From positions 1,341,309-1,405,308 of the forward strand of contig KB722740.1 of assembly GCA_000349905.1 (NCBI GenBank): a DNA stretch of 64,000 bases. Reading direction: 5' to 3'. Source of the stretch: Volvariella volvacea V23. Its lineage: Eukaryota; Basidiomycota; Agaricomycetes; Agaricales; Pluteaceae. The position numbers and the translations under genes were made by a program. The notes below the pieces were generated by a model. That model searched no databases. It saw only the letters and a list, made by a program, of their open reading frames with translations, and was not told where the DNA came from. Positions 25,935 to 38,407 of the stretch are shown here, in pieces. Within the stretch, counting starts at the first letter, position 1; each line of letters begins with the position of its first letter.

Positions 25935-28058
25935 CTACGTTATAATACAGCGATTTGCAAACTTAAACACTTTACTAAAAAACTTGGACTCCATTGTGAC
26001 CAAGTTATTTCGAGCAGCGCATCCGTGCTCACTGTCGGGATGCAGACTAAGCGCCAATCCCATCATGGTTGCCTTTGAGTCATGATAAAGGATATAATAC
26101 GAAACGCAGAAAACTAGATGTCGGAACAAAACTAATGTGGAGGATGCAGACACTAACGAACACAACCCAAGGAGGATATGGACCACTTTGGGACAACCGC
26201 TTTCATCCAAAAAGTGCATCATCCCCCATGCCAGAATGTGGAAGATGAATACTGGCTCAGGGGTAGTAAACAACCAGATCAAGGACAACGCGAGAAGACC
26301 GCGTGCGATGTTGCCTTTGTTCGAAGTCGCGACTGAAGCAAGATGGATAAAGAAAGATGTGATATAGCGTAAGTACAGCGTGCCCTTACGCGGCTTCTTC
26401 ACGCTACGGGTCCTTTTCTTCGTCGTTATCGTAGAGCACTTGTACTGCTGACTGATTCGGAATTGCTCATGTTGTGTCTCGACCCAGGTTTTGACTAAAG
26501 CAAGCATATCCTGTACTTGTGACCAACCGGGCATGGATGGGGGGCATCGTATCTCTTTTAAGCGGGGGGCCATACGATGGAGATGGCCGAGGATCATATA
26601 TATTTGCTTTTGATCTTCGGAAAAATTATAGGACTCTCTGATCAAAAGAATCTTGAGGCCATGGTGTAGAGGGGGAAGGGCATCCCAGGATGGCACTTCG
26701 CTGAGAGAGATGGAAACACCGAGTGATTCCAAATGTGGAAGACGAGAGAGTAAGCGGTGGATCTGGGGCAAAGACAATACGCTAGAACGCGGGAGATGAA
26801 GAACTTGCAGTTGCGACAACGTGGACTCGAATAGGTCCCATTCTTGAGTATTGGTCATTGAAGGGAATCTGTTGTAATCATCGATTAACTCCAGAAAATG
26901 CAAGCGGTTCATGGAGATTAAGCACTTCGTCATGCTCTTGATGCGGCAAAGACCCTCAATTCGGTTGCATCGAAGGTGGAGTTTGAGGGAGTTCATTGAA
27001 TGCGCCCAGCGATTGGACATGTTGCTCATGAGCTTACTCATCTCCTCCCAACGCACATGCTGAGAACCACGGCCACTGGTACAAGCCCGGCACTCCAGAT
27101 GCAGGTCAAGGTCTGATATTCCGGGTGACTCGATTTCATTAACGATATTCGTCACCGCAGTTGCGCGACCGTGCAACGATAAACATCGTAACGAAGTGAA
27201 GCGCAAATCAGGGGGCAAGTAAAATCGAGCATAAGTGCATCTAGTAATATCCATAGTCAGCTCTTGGAGATGCGGCATTTGTGCTAGTGCAGTGATGAAT
27301 GGAAGGAGAAAGTCGGAGGGCACTTTAGAGTTGCCGTGAAAGGGAGTGTAGATGCATCGTTCCAACTTCGGAAATGAAGTGATGGCTCGCAAGGTAGCGT
27401 CAGATGCGAAACCATGAATGGAGATAGATCGAACGCGTTGGCATGTAAATCGAAGTGTGGAGAGGAGTGGGAATACGTCAAACAGATGGGTATCCGAGTT
27501 GCATATAGTAATCCTCTCGATGGTAGGCTCAAGGAGAGCAGGAAGTAAGCTGTCCAGACTCTGACCAAACTCGGGCTGAGCAGACCTCAGATCAAAGAAC
27601 AGTGACTGGAGGTTACGAAGAAGATATCCGCGTGCTTTATCAATGCTCACAGCGGGTAGCGGGCTAATGTGAAGGGTTTCTCCATTGGCAGCAGGCTGGA
27701 ACTTGAATGCTTTGACTTTATTCGCGTAGTAATCGAACCTTGCCTGTGATTTAGGACAGGAGCCGTTGATGGGCTGAATCAAAATGAAGCCGTGCATTCA
27801 TATGACCTGAGAGCAAAGAGGACGCACGTGTTTGCCACCTTGCCAATCGACCTGGGGCAATAAACGCAACAATGGATCCAGCGAATCCAATGAGTGCCAA
27901 AGGATGCCAAGGGCAGGGTTTCTGAACGAGCGACATGTAAGGGCGATGTTGAGCAGATCCTGGTTGTTAGAACGCCAGTTCACGTCAGAGTTTTCTGTGT
28001 CAAGAGCATAGTAGGATAGAAATTCCCTAATTATTCCATCAGTGTTAAGAGAAGTCAT
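25935..28058 (-). CDS. F-box protein with C-terminal membrane segments (paralogue 1)
   Basis: First of three related genes. It starts at 28058 with MTSLNTDGIIREFLSYYALD, then NWRSNNQDLLNIALTCRSFR, then LGILWHSLDSLDPLLRLLPQ, a divergent F-box region. One intron near 27782-27870 (donor GTCGAT after LLPQ, acceptor TTCAG) joins to PINGSCPKSQARFDYYANKV. A long leucine-rich body follows with YLLRNLQSLFFDLRSAQPEF, LLPALLEPTIERITICNSDT, LKLHLRCNRIEGLCRIKSMT and LELIDDYNRFPSMTNTQEWD. After a basic stretch (TTKKRTRSVKKPRKG) come several hydrophobic segments (ARGLLALSLIWLFTTPEPVF; VVHILLGLCSLVSASSTLVL) that could anchor it in a membrane, unusual for an F-box protein. It is tail-to-tail with the large F-box gene, with 126 bp between stops, and diverges from paralogue 2. 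Confidence 0.8.
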
Positions 28059-29279
28059 GACTGAATGTCGCCTAGAGAGACTCTGGGGGTGAGTGCAGGT
28101 CAAAGGCAAATGGTCAGACGCTGACCGAAACGCTCTATGTCATTTATGACCCTGCAGGGCTGCAGGTTCGCGCAACAGCCGAGTTCCTTTTACCTCATAT
28201 CTGCAAACACGACCTCGAGCTAAATGACCACTAGGACATGGTGTGAAGCTTACACTGTTCAGCGGTAGCGCACCAATACAGGTCATCTCAACTAATATGC
28301 GCAGTGACAAATGTGGGTAAGAAATGGATGGAAGGAGGGCTGAGGACGTTAGATTGAAATACTTGAAGAGCGATTGCTGTCGACATCCTCTGCTTGCGCC
28401 AAACCCAGGGATCCTCCTGTCGCAATGGCAGCATTTTCTTCGAGACACCCAGAACGCAGTTGAATTCATGTTTCGAAGATTCCACTTTTATGTTACTGCC
28501 GGCTTATAGTCGCCACCATTCCTCGAACAGTGACAAAACACGTCTGCCTGCCCCTGTGCTGAGCATATTCACCTCCATTCGCCGCTCCAGTGCTTACACG
28601 CATTTCATCTCTCAACCCAGGGTGCTTGGGGACCTGATGAAAAATCGTTGAATAGACTGTTGCAAATTTGAATTTTAATACGGGGATGCAGGATCATAAG
28701 TGGGGAAGAGGAGTTGGCCGTGACCAGTAGCTGCAGTACTGCACTCATCCCCAACTACCGCGAGCCGGTCAGGCAGCTCTTTTTGCGTTTACCACCTCAA
28801 TTATCATCTACCTTCAAAAAAGCTCTTCCGTATTCGGATTCAACTTCGCTATCTTACTTCGCCACAAGCTGCTCACGCTTTTGAAGGGAATGACGACACC
28901 AGATACACGGTGATCTACATCTACGGGTTATGAAGTTTTTAATAGTCGGGATGTCGACGACAAGCTGTGTCCTCATGACTCCAGAAGGATCTGGGGGTTA
29001 AATGCAGGGATAGCCTGTGATGCCGAGATCGAAAGTTGGGGTGGTCAGTCGCCAAATTATCAATTGTGGGGCCCATCTCAACACTTGTGATTAGATCCTT
29101 ATCACAATTATCGCCTCGCCAATTCAGCAAAGTCTCAGTTCACTCCTCAAGAATATCATGGATCGACTGTTCATTCGCGCAGACACTTTGACTGCGCGTT
29201 TAGCTGTTCAGCGTAGGCCTGGCTTATACAATATATAATCGACCTTGAGAATCCGAATTCCGTCAAACAGCACCAAGTA
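28059..29279. other. divergent intergenic region between F-box paralogues
   Basis: 1.2 kb separating the starts of paralogues 1 (-) and 2 (+). It must contain both promoters. Short frames are present but none shows family resemblance or plausible splicing. Confidence 0.5.
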
Positions 29280-31219
29280 ATGACATCCCCACTCGCTAGA
29301 CGTGTCTCTCTCAACCTCGATGTCGTCGAGGAGATTCTGTCTTACTTTACCATTGACACACAAAACCCTGACACAAACTGGCGTGCTAACACCCAAAATC
29401 TACTCAATATCGCCCTTACATGCCAACAATATAAAGAGCCTGCACTTAGCGTCCTATGGCACTCCCTGGACACTCTTGATCCACTGCTGTGCTTATTACC
29501 GCAAATCGAGAAACAGGGTAACATTAGTGTACGCCCCCTAATTGTTACAATCTATTACGCGAATTTAATCTCGCGCAGCTCTTTAACGGTTCCCGACCCA
29601 AATCATGGGCAAAGTTCGATTCCTATGCAGAAAAAGTCAAAGAATTCAAATATCGGCCTCCCCCTGTCAACACAATGCCGCAGATTGGCTCACTCGCCCA
29701 TACCAGCGTCAGCAAGGCACGTGGATTTTTTCTTCCCAATATCCGATCACTGTTTTTCGACCTGCGATCCGCCCAATCAATCCAAAATTTGGATGGTCTA
29801 CTCCCCGCCCTCCTTGAACCAACTCTCCGAGGGATAACGATTTGGAACTCAGATACTTACCTATTCGATACATTTCCACTTCTTTCCGCCCTTCGATTCA
29901 CCTGCGAAGATGTTCAGTTCATCTCTGTTCGTGGTAGTGCATCCAACTCTGCCCTGGACGTTATATCCTCCTTTCCGAAGCTACGTCAATGCACCTATAT
30001 ACCCTACCACGGTAACTCAGGGGTCAATATTTTATTTCACAACTCGTTCATCTCTGCGTTGGCGCAATCGCCTCAGTTGCAGGAACTTACGCTTGATCTG
30101 ACGAGATGCTCTTTCACCCGATTTTCTGTGCGTTCCGGATTGAGCTTCACCTTGTTGAAGCGTTTGTCACTACATGGTCACCCGAAGTCTATGATCTCTG
30201 TGGTCAATTATGTTCAATCAGCTGGGATTTCTGATCTCAGCTTACGTCTCGAATGCCGTAGCTGTGTCGCTGATCACGACACCAGCAATTTTCCGCATAT
30301 GAAATGGGATCAAGTGAATTCAATGTTGGACGACGTGTCCAAGCGTTGGTCACGCTCGATGGACTCCCTCAAACTCTATGCTCGATGCAACCAAATTGGG
30401 GGAACTTGCCATATCGAAACCTTGATGACGCACATAACGACCATGACTCGTCTACGTTCTCTCGAGTTACTCGATGACTACAATAGGTTTCCGTCCATCC
30501 CCAACACACAAGCATGGGACCGACTGCAGTCGAAGCTGCCATGCCTGGAGGTTCTCCATCTACCACGCACCAGCGTCCTGTCTCTACCTCGAATCCACCA
30601 TGCACTCTCTTATCTCCCCCGCTTACAATCTCTTGGTGTCGCTATCTCCCTCGACGAAATACCACTTCTGGAGGATCTTCCTCCTTTGAATCATGACCTT
30701 CGAACACTTTCTATTGGACAGTCCGTTGATCTCCCGAACGATCAGCAGAAGATTCGTCTGGTCCTCTGTCATCTCTACAGCATGGTTCCCAATCTGAGAG
30801 AGGTACAACACCATCAATCTCATCCCGGCTGGGCGCAGGTTCAACCCATGCTTGCAATGTTTCGTACTGTGGCTGAATTGCAGAAGCAGCGGTTGAAAAC
30901 AGGTCTGGAATGCAAGTGCCTTACGGAGCGTGAATGCGTTGACCATCTCGGTCCAGTTGAGGAGGTTATGTCGCCGGTGAACGGGGAGGCGGATGATCCC
31001 GGCCGTAAACTGGATCTACCTGGGAGCTTGCAAGCCCTCGGGGTCGTTGCAAAGCCATTGAATCGTTACGAGAGCAGTCGTGACCGCAACAGTGATGGTC
31101 CCAGGATCGTGTATGCTGTCCTTGTGTCGTCTTTGCTTTGGTTGTTTGCTACGTCTGAGCCAACACTTACACTTCATGTTGTCCTTCTAGTCAGCATTTT
31201 TGCCGTTCTTCATTGCTAA
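29280..31219 (+). CDS. F-box protein with C-terminal membrane segment (paralogue 2)
   Basis: Closely related to the gene at 25.9-28.1 kb. It begins MTSPLARRVSLNLDVVEEIL, then NWRANTQNLLNIALTCQQYK and VLWHSLDTLDPLLCLLPQIE. One intron (about 29517-29578, donor GTAACA, acceptor CGCAG) falls at almost the same place as in paralogue 1 and restores LFNGSRPKSWAKFDSYAEKV. The body matches paralogue 1 block by block: NIRSLFFDLRSAQSIQNLDG; LLPALLEPTLRGITIWNSDT; LKLYARCNQIGGTCHIETLM; LELLDDYNRFPSIPNTQAWD. The C-terminus is one hydrophobic segment (IVYAVLVSSLLWLFATSEPT and following) with a stop at 31217-31219. This is shorter than paralogue 1 and lacks its second hydrophobic stretch. Probable SCF receptor; membrane attachment is inferred. 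Confidence 0.83.
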
Positions 31220-31408
31220 GCATCTTGTTGGTCTTCATGTACCGGCCTGGTGTATGATATGGTCATTTTGTACGCTCGGACAATCTCCGGGCCGTGCGGG
31301 GCTGCCACGTGCCGTAATTAGCTTCACGCGTCGCGTTCGGACGCGTCTGTCTGAGGTTTCCTGATCTCAATATGCTTGGGCCATCCTCCCAAGGCTATCA
31401 TCCGAAGC

Positions 31409-33197
31409 ATGTCTCCCCTTCCTAAACTCTACAGCGACCTTGTCGAGGAAATACTCTCGCACGGACTGGAACTCTAATAGGAAGACTCTAGTCAATATCG
31501 CCCTCGCGGGGTCTCGGCACAGAGATCGAGCGCTCAAGGTGCTATGGCAATCATTGGACTCGCTGTACCCACTGCTTCGTCTGCTACCTCAGGTGCGACT
31601 GCATGATAGTCGTTATGTAAGTCGCAAATGGAACTAGATCCCGGCACCGTAAACTAGCTGTCTCCCTTTCCTCAGGTCCTTGATGGCGCTTCCTCGACGT
31701 CTTGGGAGAGATTTAGGTTACGCGCCCAGATGGTCAGGAGCTTCAAGTGCAAGCCGCTCGGGGGGTCCGCAGCGCAGGTCAATTCTATGATTTACGCCAG
31801 TATTGCAAGGCATTTTGGGTGCCTTGTCCCCAATCTCCAAAACTTGTACATTGACTTACGCAACGCTTCATCACTCCACGACTTCGAGTATGTACTCCCG
31901 GCTATATATAGTCCATCTTTGCGACATGTAACAGCATGGAACGGCACCCCCGTATTCGACATATATCCAATTCTGGCGACAATGTGCTCCTTTTGTGGGG
32001 ACATCCAAACTGTCACCATTAGCGGCCACGCCTGTTCTGCTTCTCTCGATGCAATCCATTCTTTCCGGGGATTGGAGAAGTTGGATCTTTCAATCAACGA
32101 TAGGAGTACGAATCGTACCGCCGCTGCATCGTGCATTCAACAGTTTTTGAAGAGGTTGGCGCTCATTGGCCATCTGAGAGGGCTTGTGCTGGATTTCATG
32201 AGGACCCATGACCTATCTATTGAACTTGAAGCGGTCCTTGGGCTTTTCTCGTTGCAGCATTTGTCCTTGCGCGGACATCCGACATTTGTAGTGCCATTGA
32301 TGAATCACATTCATGCAGCGAGTTTGACAGACCTGGATCTCGAGCTGATATGCCAGACCTGCTCCACCGGCAATCGACAGACTGGTTTCCATATGCATTG
32401 GGACGATATGGCATCCTTGATGCACATTATCTCCAGGCAGTGGTCCCGCACTCTGAAGTCCTTCAAGATTCGTCTCGCTTGTAATCGTATCTATGGGTCT
32501 CGTACCTTGGAGTCTTTATTGGGCCACTCACTTCCTTGGTTCGTTCAACTTCGTTCACTAAAGCTGATGGATGACTTTAACTGTCTTGTACCAATGAGCA
32601 CCAAGGAATGGAGTGTCCTTAAGACGAAGCTCAAACACCTCCAAGTTCTTTATCTCCCCAATGCTGTGGTATCCCTCACTGGGCTTCGCGGTCTAGCATA
32701 TCATCTACCCAACTTGCATGCGTTGGGCGTCCGTGTCTCTCTACAGGAAATTCCCCCCATCGGTGATTCCCATCCCTTACACAATAAACTCAAATACTCT
32801 CGGTTGGACGATCCCTCGCATTTCCAATGAACCACGGCCCACAAGCGCAACTGGTTCTTCGACATCTCTACCGCAGCTTTCCTTATCTAACGACGATCGA
32901 ATGCGACGAATATGAAAGCTGGTCGAGGGTTTCTGAGATGCTTGACTTGTTCCGTGCGGTTATCGCCGATGAGGCACAACGCCCTACTGCTAGAGGTTGG
33001 CGACACACCCGGGCGGGTTTGTGCGTCGTGACAGTACTGCACAGGTTCGGGGAGAAAGGTTCACTACGCTTGGATCACATTATTGGGTCGACATGCTGAA
33101 GCACTATATTTTGGTTAGTCTCGAGCTGGTTGGATATCTCTTTCTAGGTTGCTTGCTCTTATATATGTACTGTATGGTGCTCCGCAACAGGGATTAA
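31409..33197 (+). pseudogene. broken F-box paralogue 3
   Basis: Same family and order as the two genes to its left. The ATG at 31409 opens MSPLPKLYSDLVEEILS, but the frame stops soon after. The conserved continuation (TDWNSNRKTLVNIALA...KVLWQSLDSLYPLLRLLPQ) is in another frame, because the segment equivalent to YFTIDTQNPD of paralogue 2 is missing with a frame-changing deletion. An intron (about 31617-31677, donor GTAAGT) leads to VLDGASSTSWERFRLRAQMV and a long intact body (31730-32826). A second frame change near 32827 separates SRLDDPSHF from AQLVLRHLYRSFPYLTTIEC. A third puts the terminal hydrophobic segment (ILVSLELVGYLFLGCLLLYM) in yet another frame. No GT-AG intron was found that repairs these. 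Truncated expression of the central part cannot be excluded. Confidence 0.72.
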
Positions 33198-33463
33198 AAT
33201 CCTATATAAATGTAGATACGTGTGTCGTCTCAAATAATTTTGTTATTCACAGTGTATTTTGAGGTTCGTCTCGTCGTCCAAGTAGTTCTCAAGTAGGAAT
33301 TTGCCCCTGTGACAGAGTCACGGTGTGGGCGTCCACGTGAGCTCGTGTTCTAACCGCGTCCGACTCCACAACGCGTGAGACTTTGCACAGGACATCCATC
33401 GACCGCGACGTACCACTTCACCGTCAGGCGCAACATTCGTTCCCAACCTCTGCGACGCAAGTT

Positions 33464-36400
33464 ATGACTACCTCTTCTTCCGCTTCAGATAGCCCATTCA
33501 GCCAGATTGGTCGATATGGTACCCTCAGTTTGCTCAGACCCGGCAGCTCAGCGGTAGTCACTGCTTTTGGTATCGACAACGAGGAGCTCACTTTCGGTCG
33601 GGATCCTACTTGCGATGTCAGGTTGTACTATAATGACGTGGACTTGGTTCATTGTAAGATTGTATTCGAGGAACGAAAGGTATGTGCAGTTTCTACCTCA
33701 TTTCCGGCTCGATTCATTAACTACAAGCGAACAATTTGTTTCTTATAGGCTTTCATTGTGGTCCTAGGTGAAGCAGGAATTCTCGTCGATGGATGTCATG
33801 TTCGACCAACCGATAATCCAAGTCGCAATGACCCAACTACTGTACCGCTATCTAATGATTCTGAAATCGAAATTCGTACAAAACGCTTTCGGTTCACGTA
33901 CCCACCAAAAGAGCTTCGTGCCGTTCTGATCGCTTCACCTAGTTAGTAAAGCACTTTGATCCTTCGATGGAGTCGTATTGACGCGCCTTGCTATCCAGGA
34001 AGGACCACCCGCGCTTTACGACTATCCATGATTCACGCTGCACAAGTCTTCTCTCCCCGTCCGTCAGCGGATCCCCGAGAAAATTTACGCATCCTTCAAA
34101 CCCCACTCAAAAACACATTCATGTCACCGAGCAAGCGCACTCCTGCCAATCCCTCACCATTACGTTCTCGCTACAACGCGTTTCAGTCACAAGCCAGTCC
34201 AACTCCGGGTGCAGGTACGCGTTCCCATTGATTTACCAGTGATATGGGGCTCAAATGTTGAAGGCAACGCCGACGATGACGATGACGAGGACGAGGACGA
34301 AGAAGAGGAAGAGGAAGAGCAGATCGTTCTGGTTGAAACCAATCACCCACGTGTTGTCCAAGAGGATAAAGACTTGGTTATCCTCGAAGACGTGCGCATC
34401 TCACCACAGAAGCAACAGCAACAGTTGTGGCTACAACGGCAGCACCAGCAGCCATTTGGTTCGCCCGTTCCTAGGACTCCTCAAAGGCCTAAAGCACAGT
34501 CACTACACCGTGCTGTGCTCATTCGGAGTGTGCAACGCGCGGTTATGAAGGCAGAAAGGGATCGAGAAGAGGAGGAAGAGGAAATGGAAGTACTTGGTGC
34601 TGTTGTTGATGAAGACGAGGATGAGGATGAGGTGTCCGAGGAAGAAGAGAAAGAAGAAGACGCGCCTGGTGATGATGCAGGAAGGCAAGAATACCAGGAT
34701 GAAGAAGTGGAAGAGGAGCAGGTCAGTGAGGATGAGGACAGCAGCGATGAGGAGCGACCAGAACCACCTGCCGAGCGGAAGTCGATGTGGCGAAAAAGCC
34801 TTGAGAGCATATGGCCATTCAAAGCCTTGTCACCAGCTCCTGCAGTTGAGGAATCCGAATCGGACTCCGATGAAGACGACGAAGATGAAGTTCCGGCAAC
34901 CGAGATTCCCCAAGACGAGAACGAGAGACCTGTTGAAGACGAGTCGGATGAAGAAGCTACTGAGCCCATGAATGAGGATGGCGATGAAGAAAATCAGGAA
35001 GCACCAGCACCAGCACCAGCGACAACGACACCAGATCCCTTGCCAGACCCCCAACCTCAAGCTTCCACTCCCGTTCCTCGTCGTCCGCTGGGTTCATTCA
35101 TGACACCGCAGCATAACCCTCAGCACGCACCCTCTCGCGCGCAGCTAACCACAACAACCGCCGGACCTCGACGTATCCTCGGCCCATCTACTCTAGCAAC
35201 GGTTCAACCATCGAACCAAGGCACCGACAGTCCTAAACGCATGTCAATGGGCGGCGAACCAAGACGAGTACCCATCGAGTCCCAAAGGTGGAAAGTCAAA
35301 GATCTATTGATCCCTCTCAACGATGGATCTGAAAATGGTGGTGTCAAGCAAGAAAAGGTGGATGGGTTTGTTAAACCTGAGTCGCCCACTAAACTTGACT
35401 CGATTTTGTCTCCTGTGCGACAGAGTCAGAGCCAAAGTTCAAGTTCTGGGTCTGGGTCGGCTGCAGGCGTAGGCGCAGGTGCGATAGCCACACCTGCACG
35501 TGGTAGAGGGAGACAGGCTTTGAGCGAAGCAGAACGTCGCGTATGTATTCGCACTCTCTGGTTATAGTTTTGTGCGTCTAACTGATGCTATGATTTATAG
35601 GCCATTCAGGAACGTCGACGCAGCGCAGTCAAAGAAGCGGATCCCTTCTGGGGAGGAGGCGTACCAGGTCTTTCCTCACCCATAAGAAACAGCTCTTCTA
35701 TCGTGTCTACAAGCACGCCGGGATCGACATCCTCTTCTGGGGGTGGTCTTTTTGCAAGTTTCTTAGCAGCTGTTTCGGCGTCAGGTTCGACTAGCACAGT
35801 ATCGACATCAACGTCAACGACGTCGGGCCCTCCTTCGTCGGCGAGCCGTTCGATGTTCCCGCCTGTGCTACCACCACCATTGGCATCTCCATCACCGACA
35901 AAGATGCGTGCGCGGTCAATGTCACCTAGGAAGGTTTCGAACCCTCTCGCACATGATCCTATTAAAGAGGAGGAAGACAACATGAATACAAGCATGGATC
36001 TGCATACAACAACTACGGGTACACCTGCTGTCAACATCAGCTCCTTCTCGAGCGCATATTTCAACCAATATTCCACCTCTCGTACCCCTGAGCCCGTTTC
36101 GGGTGTTTCTGATACCCCCATGAGAGTCAAAGACGAGGATGAAGACGGAATGGACACTCGAAGTCTGTTGCAAAAGATGAAGCAAACAGTGGAGGGTATG
36201 AAGAGACGGAGAAGCTCGGTCGTGCCTCCTTCCCTGCTAGCCACGACGGGTGGAGTGGAAGATGTTCGTAAGGCTCAAAATGATGCGGATGTTGTTATGG
36301 GAGACGAAGTGCAAGCTACCGCAAAAGCTGGGCCAAGGATGTCAATAATGCCAGCGCCAGCCGAGAAAAAGGATGATAATATGCAAATAGATGTTCCCGC

Positions 36401-37886
36401 TGCCCCGCTGACGACGGTGAGCGCAGAAGCTGGGAAGGAACGAAGTGAACAGCAGGAGTCTGAGTCTGACTCAGAGTTCTCGTTACTTCGACCTTCTGTG
36501 AAAGCAGAGCTACGAAGGATTTCGTTGGGTGGTGGACTGTTGCAATCTCTGCAACCGCAGGGCAATACCCAGCCAGGTCCAACCTCGTCGACTCCAAATG
36601 ACGACATCAACATGGAGGCTCCTGAACCCGAAGCACCAATTTCTACTCCACGAAAAGAATCACAGTCTCAGGGTGCTGAAATGGTTGAGCCGCCACCACC
36701 AGAAGGAGAGAGTTCCTCAATTGTGATCCCTTTACCTACTGATCTTCCACCCGACGAAGATCCCGAAGAGGATGAAGTCGAGGAACCGGTGCCAGTGGAG
36801 CGTCCCACTCGAAGGCTCAAAACGCCACGTGCGCTGAGAAAAACTAGGGAAGTTGAGAGTGCTGCACCTCCTATTAAGCATACTCCTGGTAGACGCGGCA
36901 GGAAGCCGGCTGTTGCCGAACCTGAAGCTCAAGAGGACGAGCAGGAGCTAGAGTCTGCACCAACGCCTGCGAAGCGTGGACGAAAGCCAGCTGTGGATGT
37001 GCCGCCGAACACTGCACCCACTAGGAGGGTAGCGAGAAGTGCTACGATTCCAACTCCTGCTGCTGGCCCTTCTTCGCTTCCAGCGCCCAGGGTTCGACGT
37101 ACGAAGACGGTCGAGGAGCCTCAAGCGTCGAAGAAGCTCGTGGTGCGCAGGGGTGTGAAGAGGGGTGGTGCTGAGGCGGATGAGACACCGGCTACCACTA
37201 AGCCAGGTCGAAAGCAGGCTGGGCCGAGTGCTGGTGATGGTGTGCAGGATGAGGCTGTACCTATTACGGCTGCGAAGAAGGGCGTTCGAAGAGTCGTGGC
37301 ACCAGTAGAGCCAGAGCCCAGTACTGAGGTTAAGAAGGGACGTAGTGTGAAGACACCTGCTGCTGCGACAATAGGCACTGCATCGAGGCTAAAGCGTCCG
37401 ACTACGAGACCAAGGGCTGCTGAGGAGGCAAAAGTGAAGGTTGAGAAGGAAGAGGATGGAGACATGGATTTGTCAGACCCATTGGATATTATAGGCAAAG
37501 ACGGAGGTCAGCCTGCTACGGACAAGAAAGGAAAAGCCAGAACAATCCCTGCGTCTACTACTACTCGGGAGACCCGGACAAAGGCAGTCAAGCAAGAAGA
37601 AGCATCCGAGCCCGCTGGTGCTACAAGAGCGCGAACGGCTAGGAGCATACCGAGATCCGCGCCTGCGAAAGTGGGCGAGAAAGAGAACGTCAGTGAAGAG
37701 GAGGAAGGGGTAGCTACGAAGACGATTCGAGTGTCAAGGTCTAGGAAGGCAGGTGCCAGTGGGGATGCTGGAGATGATGCTCCAGTGACTAGAAGTGCGC
37801 CCGCTCGGGTAACGAGGAAAGCAAAAACGGAGGAGGAGCCTAAGACCAGTCGGACTGCGACTACGACTAGGACAAGGAGGGCGTAA
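33464..37886 (+). CDS. FHA-domain protein with acidic region and AT-hooks
   Basis: Likely nuclear, phosphothreonine-binding chromatin or cell-cycle protein. The FHA domain occupies about residues 14-110: YGTLSLLRPG, ELTFGRDPTCDVRL, VDLVHCKIVFEERK, then after an intron (33681-33749) AFIVVLGEAGILVDGCHV and PLSNDSEIEIRTKRFRFTYP. GR and the conserved S/H-type loops are recognisable. The intron at about 33944-33999 joins SP to RRTTRALRL. The next intron is best placed at 34217-34265 (49 nt), joining TPGAG to NADDDDDEDEDEEEEEE. Another at 35541-35600 joins AERR to AIQERRRSAVKEADPFWGGG. Long Asp/Glu-rich stretches fill the centre. Basic repeats near the C-terminus include AT-hook cores (GRRGRKPAV, AKRGRKPAV at 36888-36990) and many Ser/Thr-Pro sites. 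About 1330 residues. The architecture recalls Ki-67-like or checkpoint scaffolds, but orthology is not claimed. Confidence 0.82.
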
Positions 37887-38407
37887 AACTGTATACCTGT
37901 TCGACTAGGATATTGTACTATACTGTATGCCTCGTATCTGCTACGCCTGCTCTGGAAGTAGTGATCGATCCTGATCGATCCTATATGGCTTCCCAAAGCG
38001 GCAACTTGATAATTACCACTCAACTTGTTGCTTACGCCGAGGTTGATGAGCTTGATCTCCAACTCGAGCACGCACTTTTACACGAGGACCGTCGAACAAT
38101 CGTTGCTTTCTCCCAGACAAAGGGCCCCTGGTGTTTGGGACCCACGTGGCAGGGATAGGCATCATTCAGGTTTGCGCAACGCCAAATTTTTTGCGTTGAT
38201 TGACTGACGGAAGCCACAATCATCGCGCATATATGCCCTCTCATTAGCTGTCTTCCTGTCTCCTTCCTTCATCTGCTGTCTGTCGCTCTCGGTCTAGTCT
38301 CGTACTAGCCATCCCTAAAAGTATAGATACACAAGTATAAATCGTCGCCGGCGTCCTCTAATCCCACTGTTAATCTCTCAGCGTCATTCACGGACGCACC
38401 ATCCGAT
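37887..38407. other. intergenic with TATA-like box
   Basis: 3' flank of the FHA gene and promoter of the next gene. GTATAAAT at about 38335-38342 lies roughly 70 bp before the ATG at 38408 and may be its TATA box. A short frame at 37913-38158 is not convincing. Confidence 0.4.

Noticed and set aside
34217..34241. A 25-nt intron in the FHA gene
   Set aside because: Too short to splice. A later acceptor gives a normal 49-nt intron and the same downstream frame.
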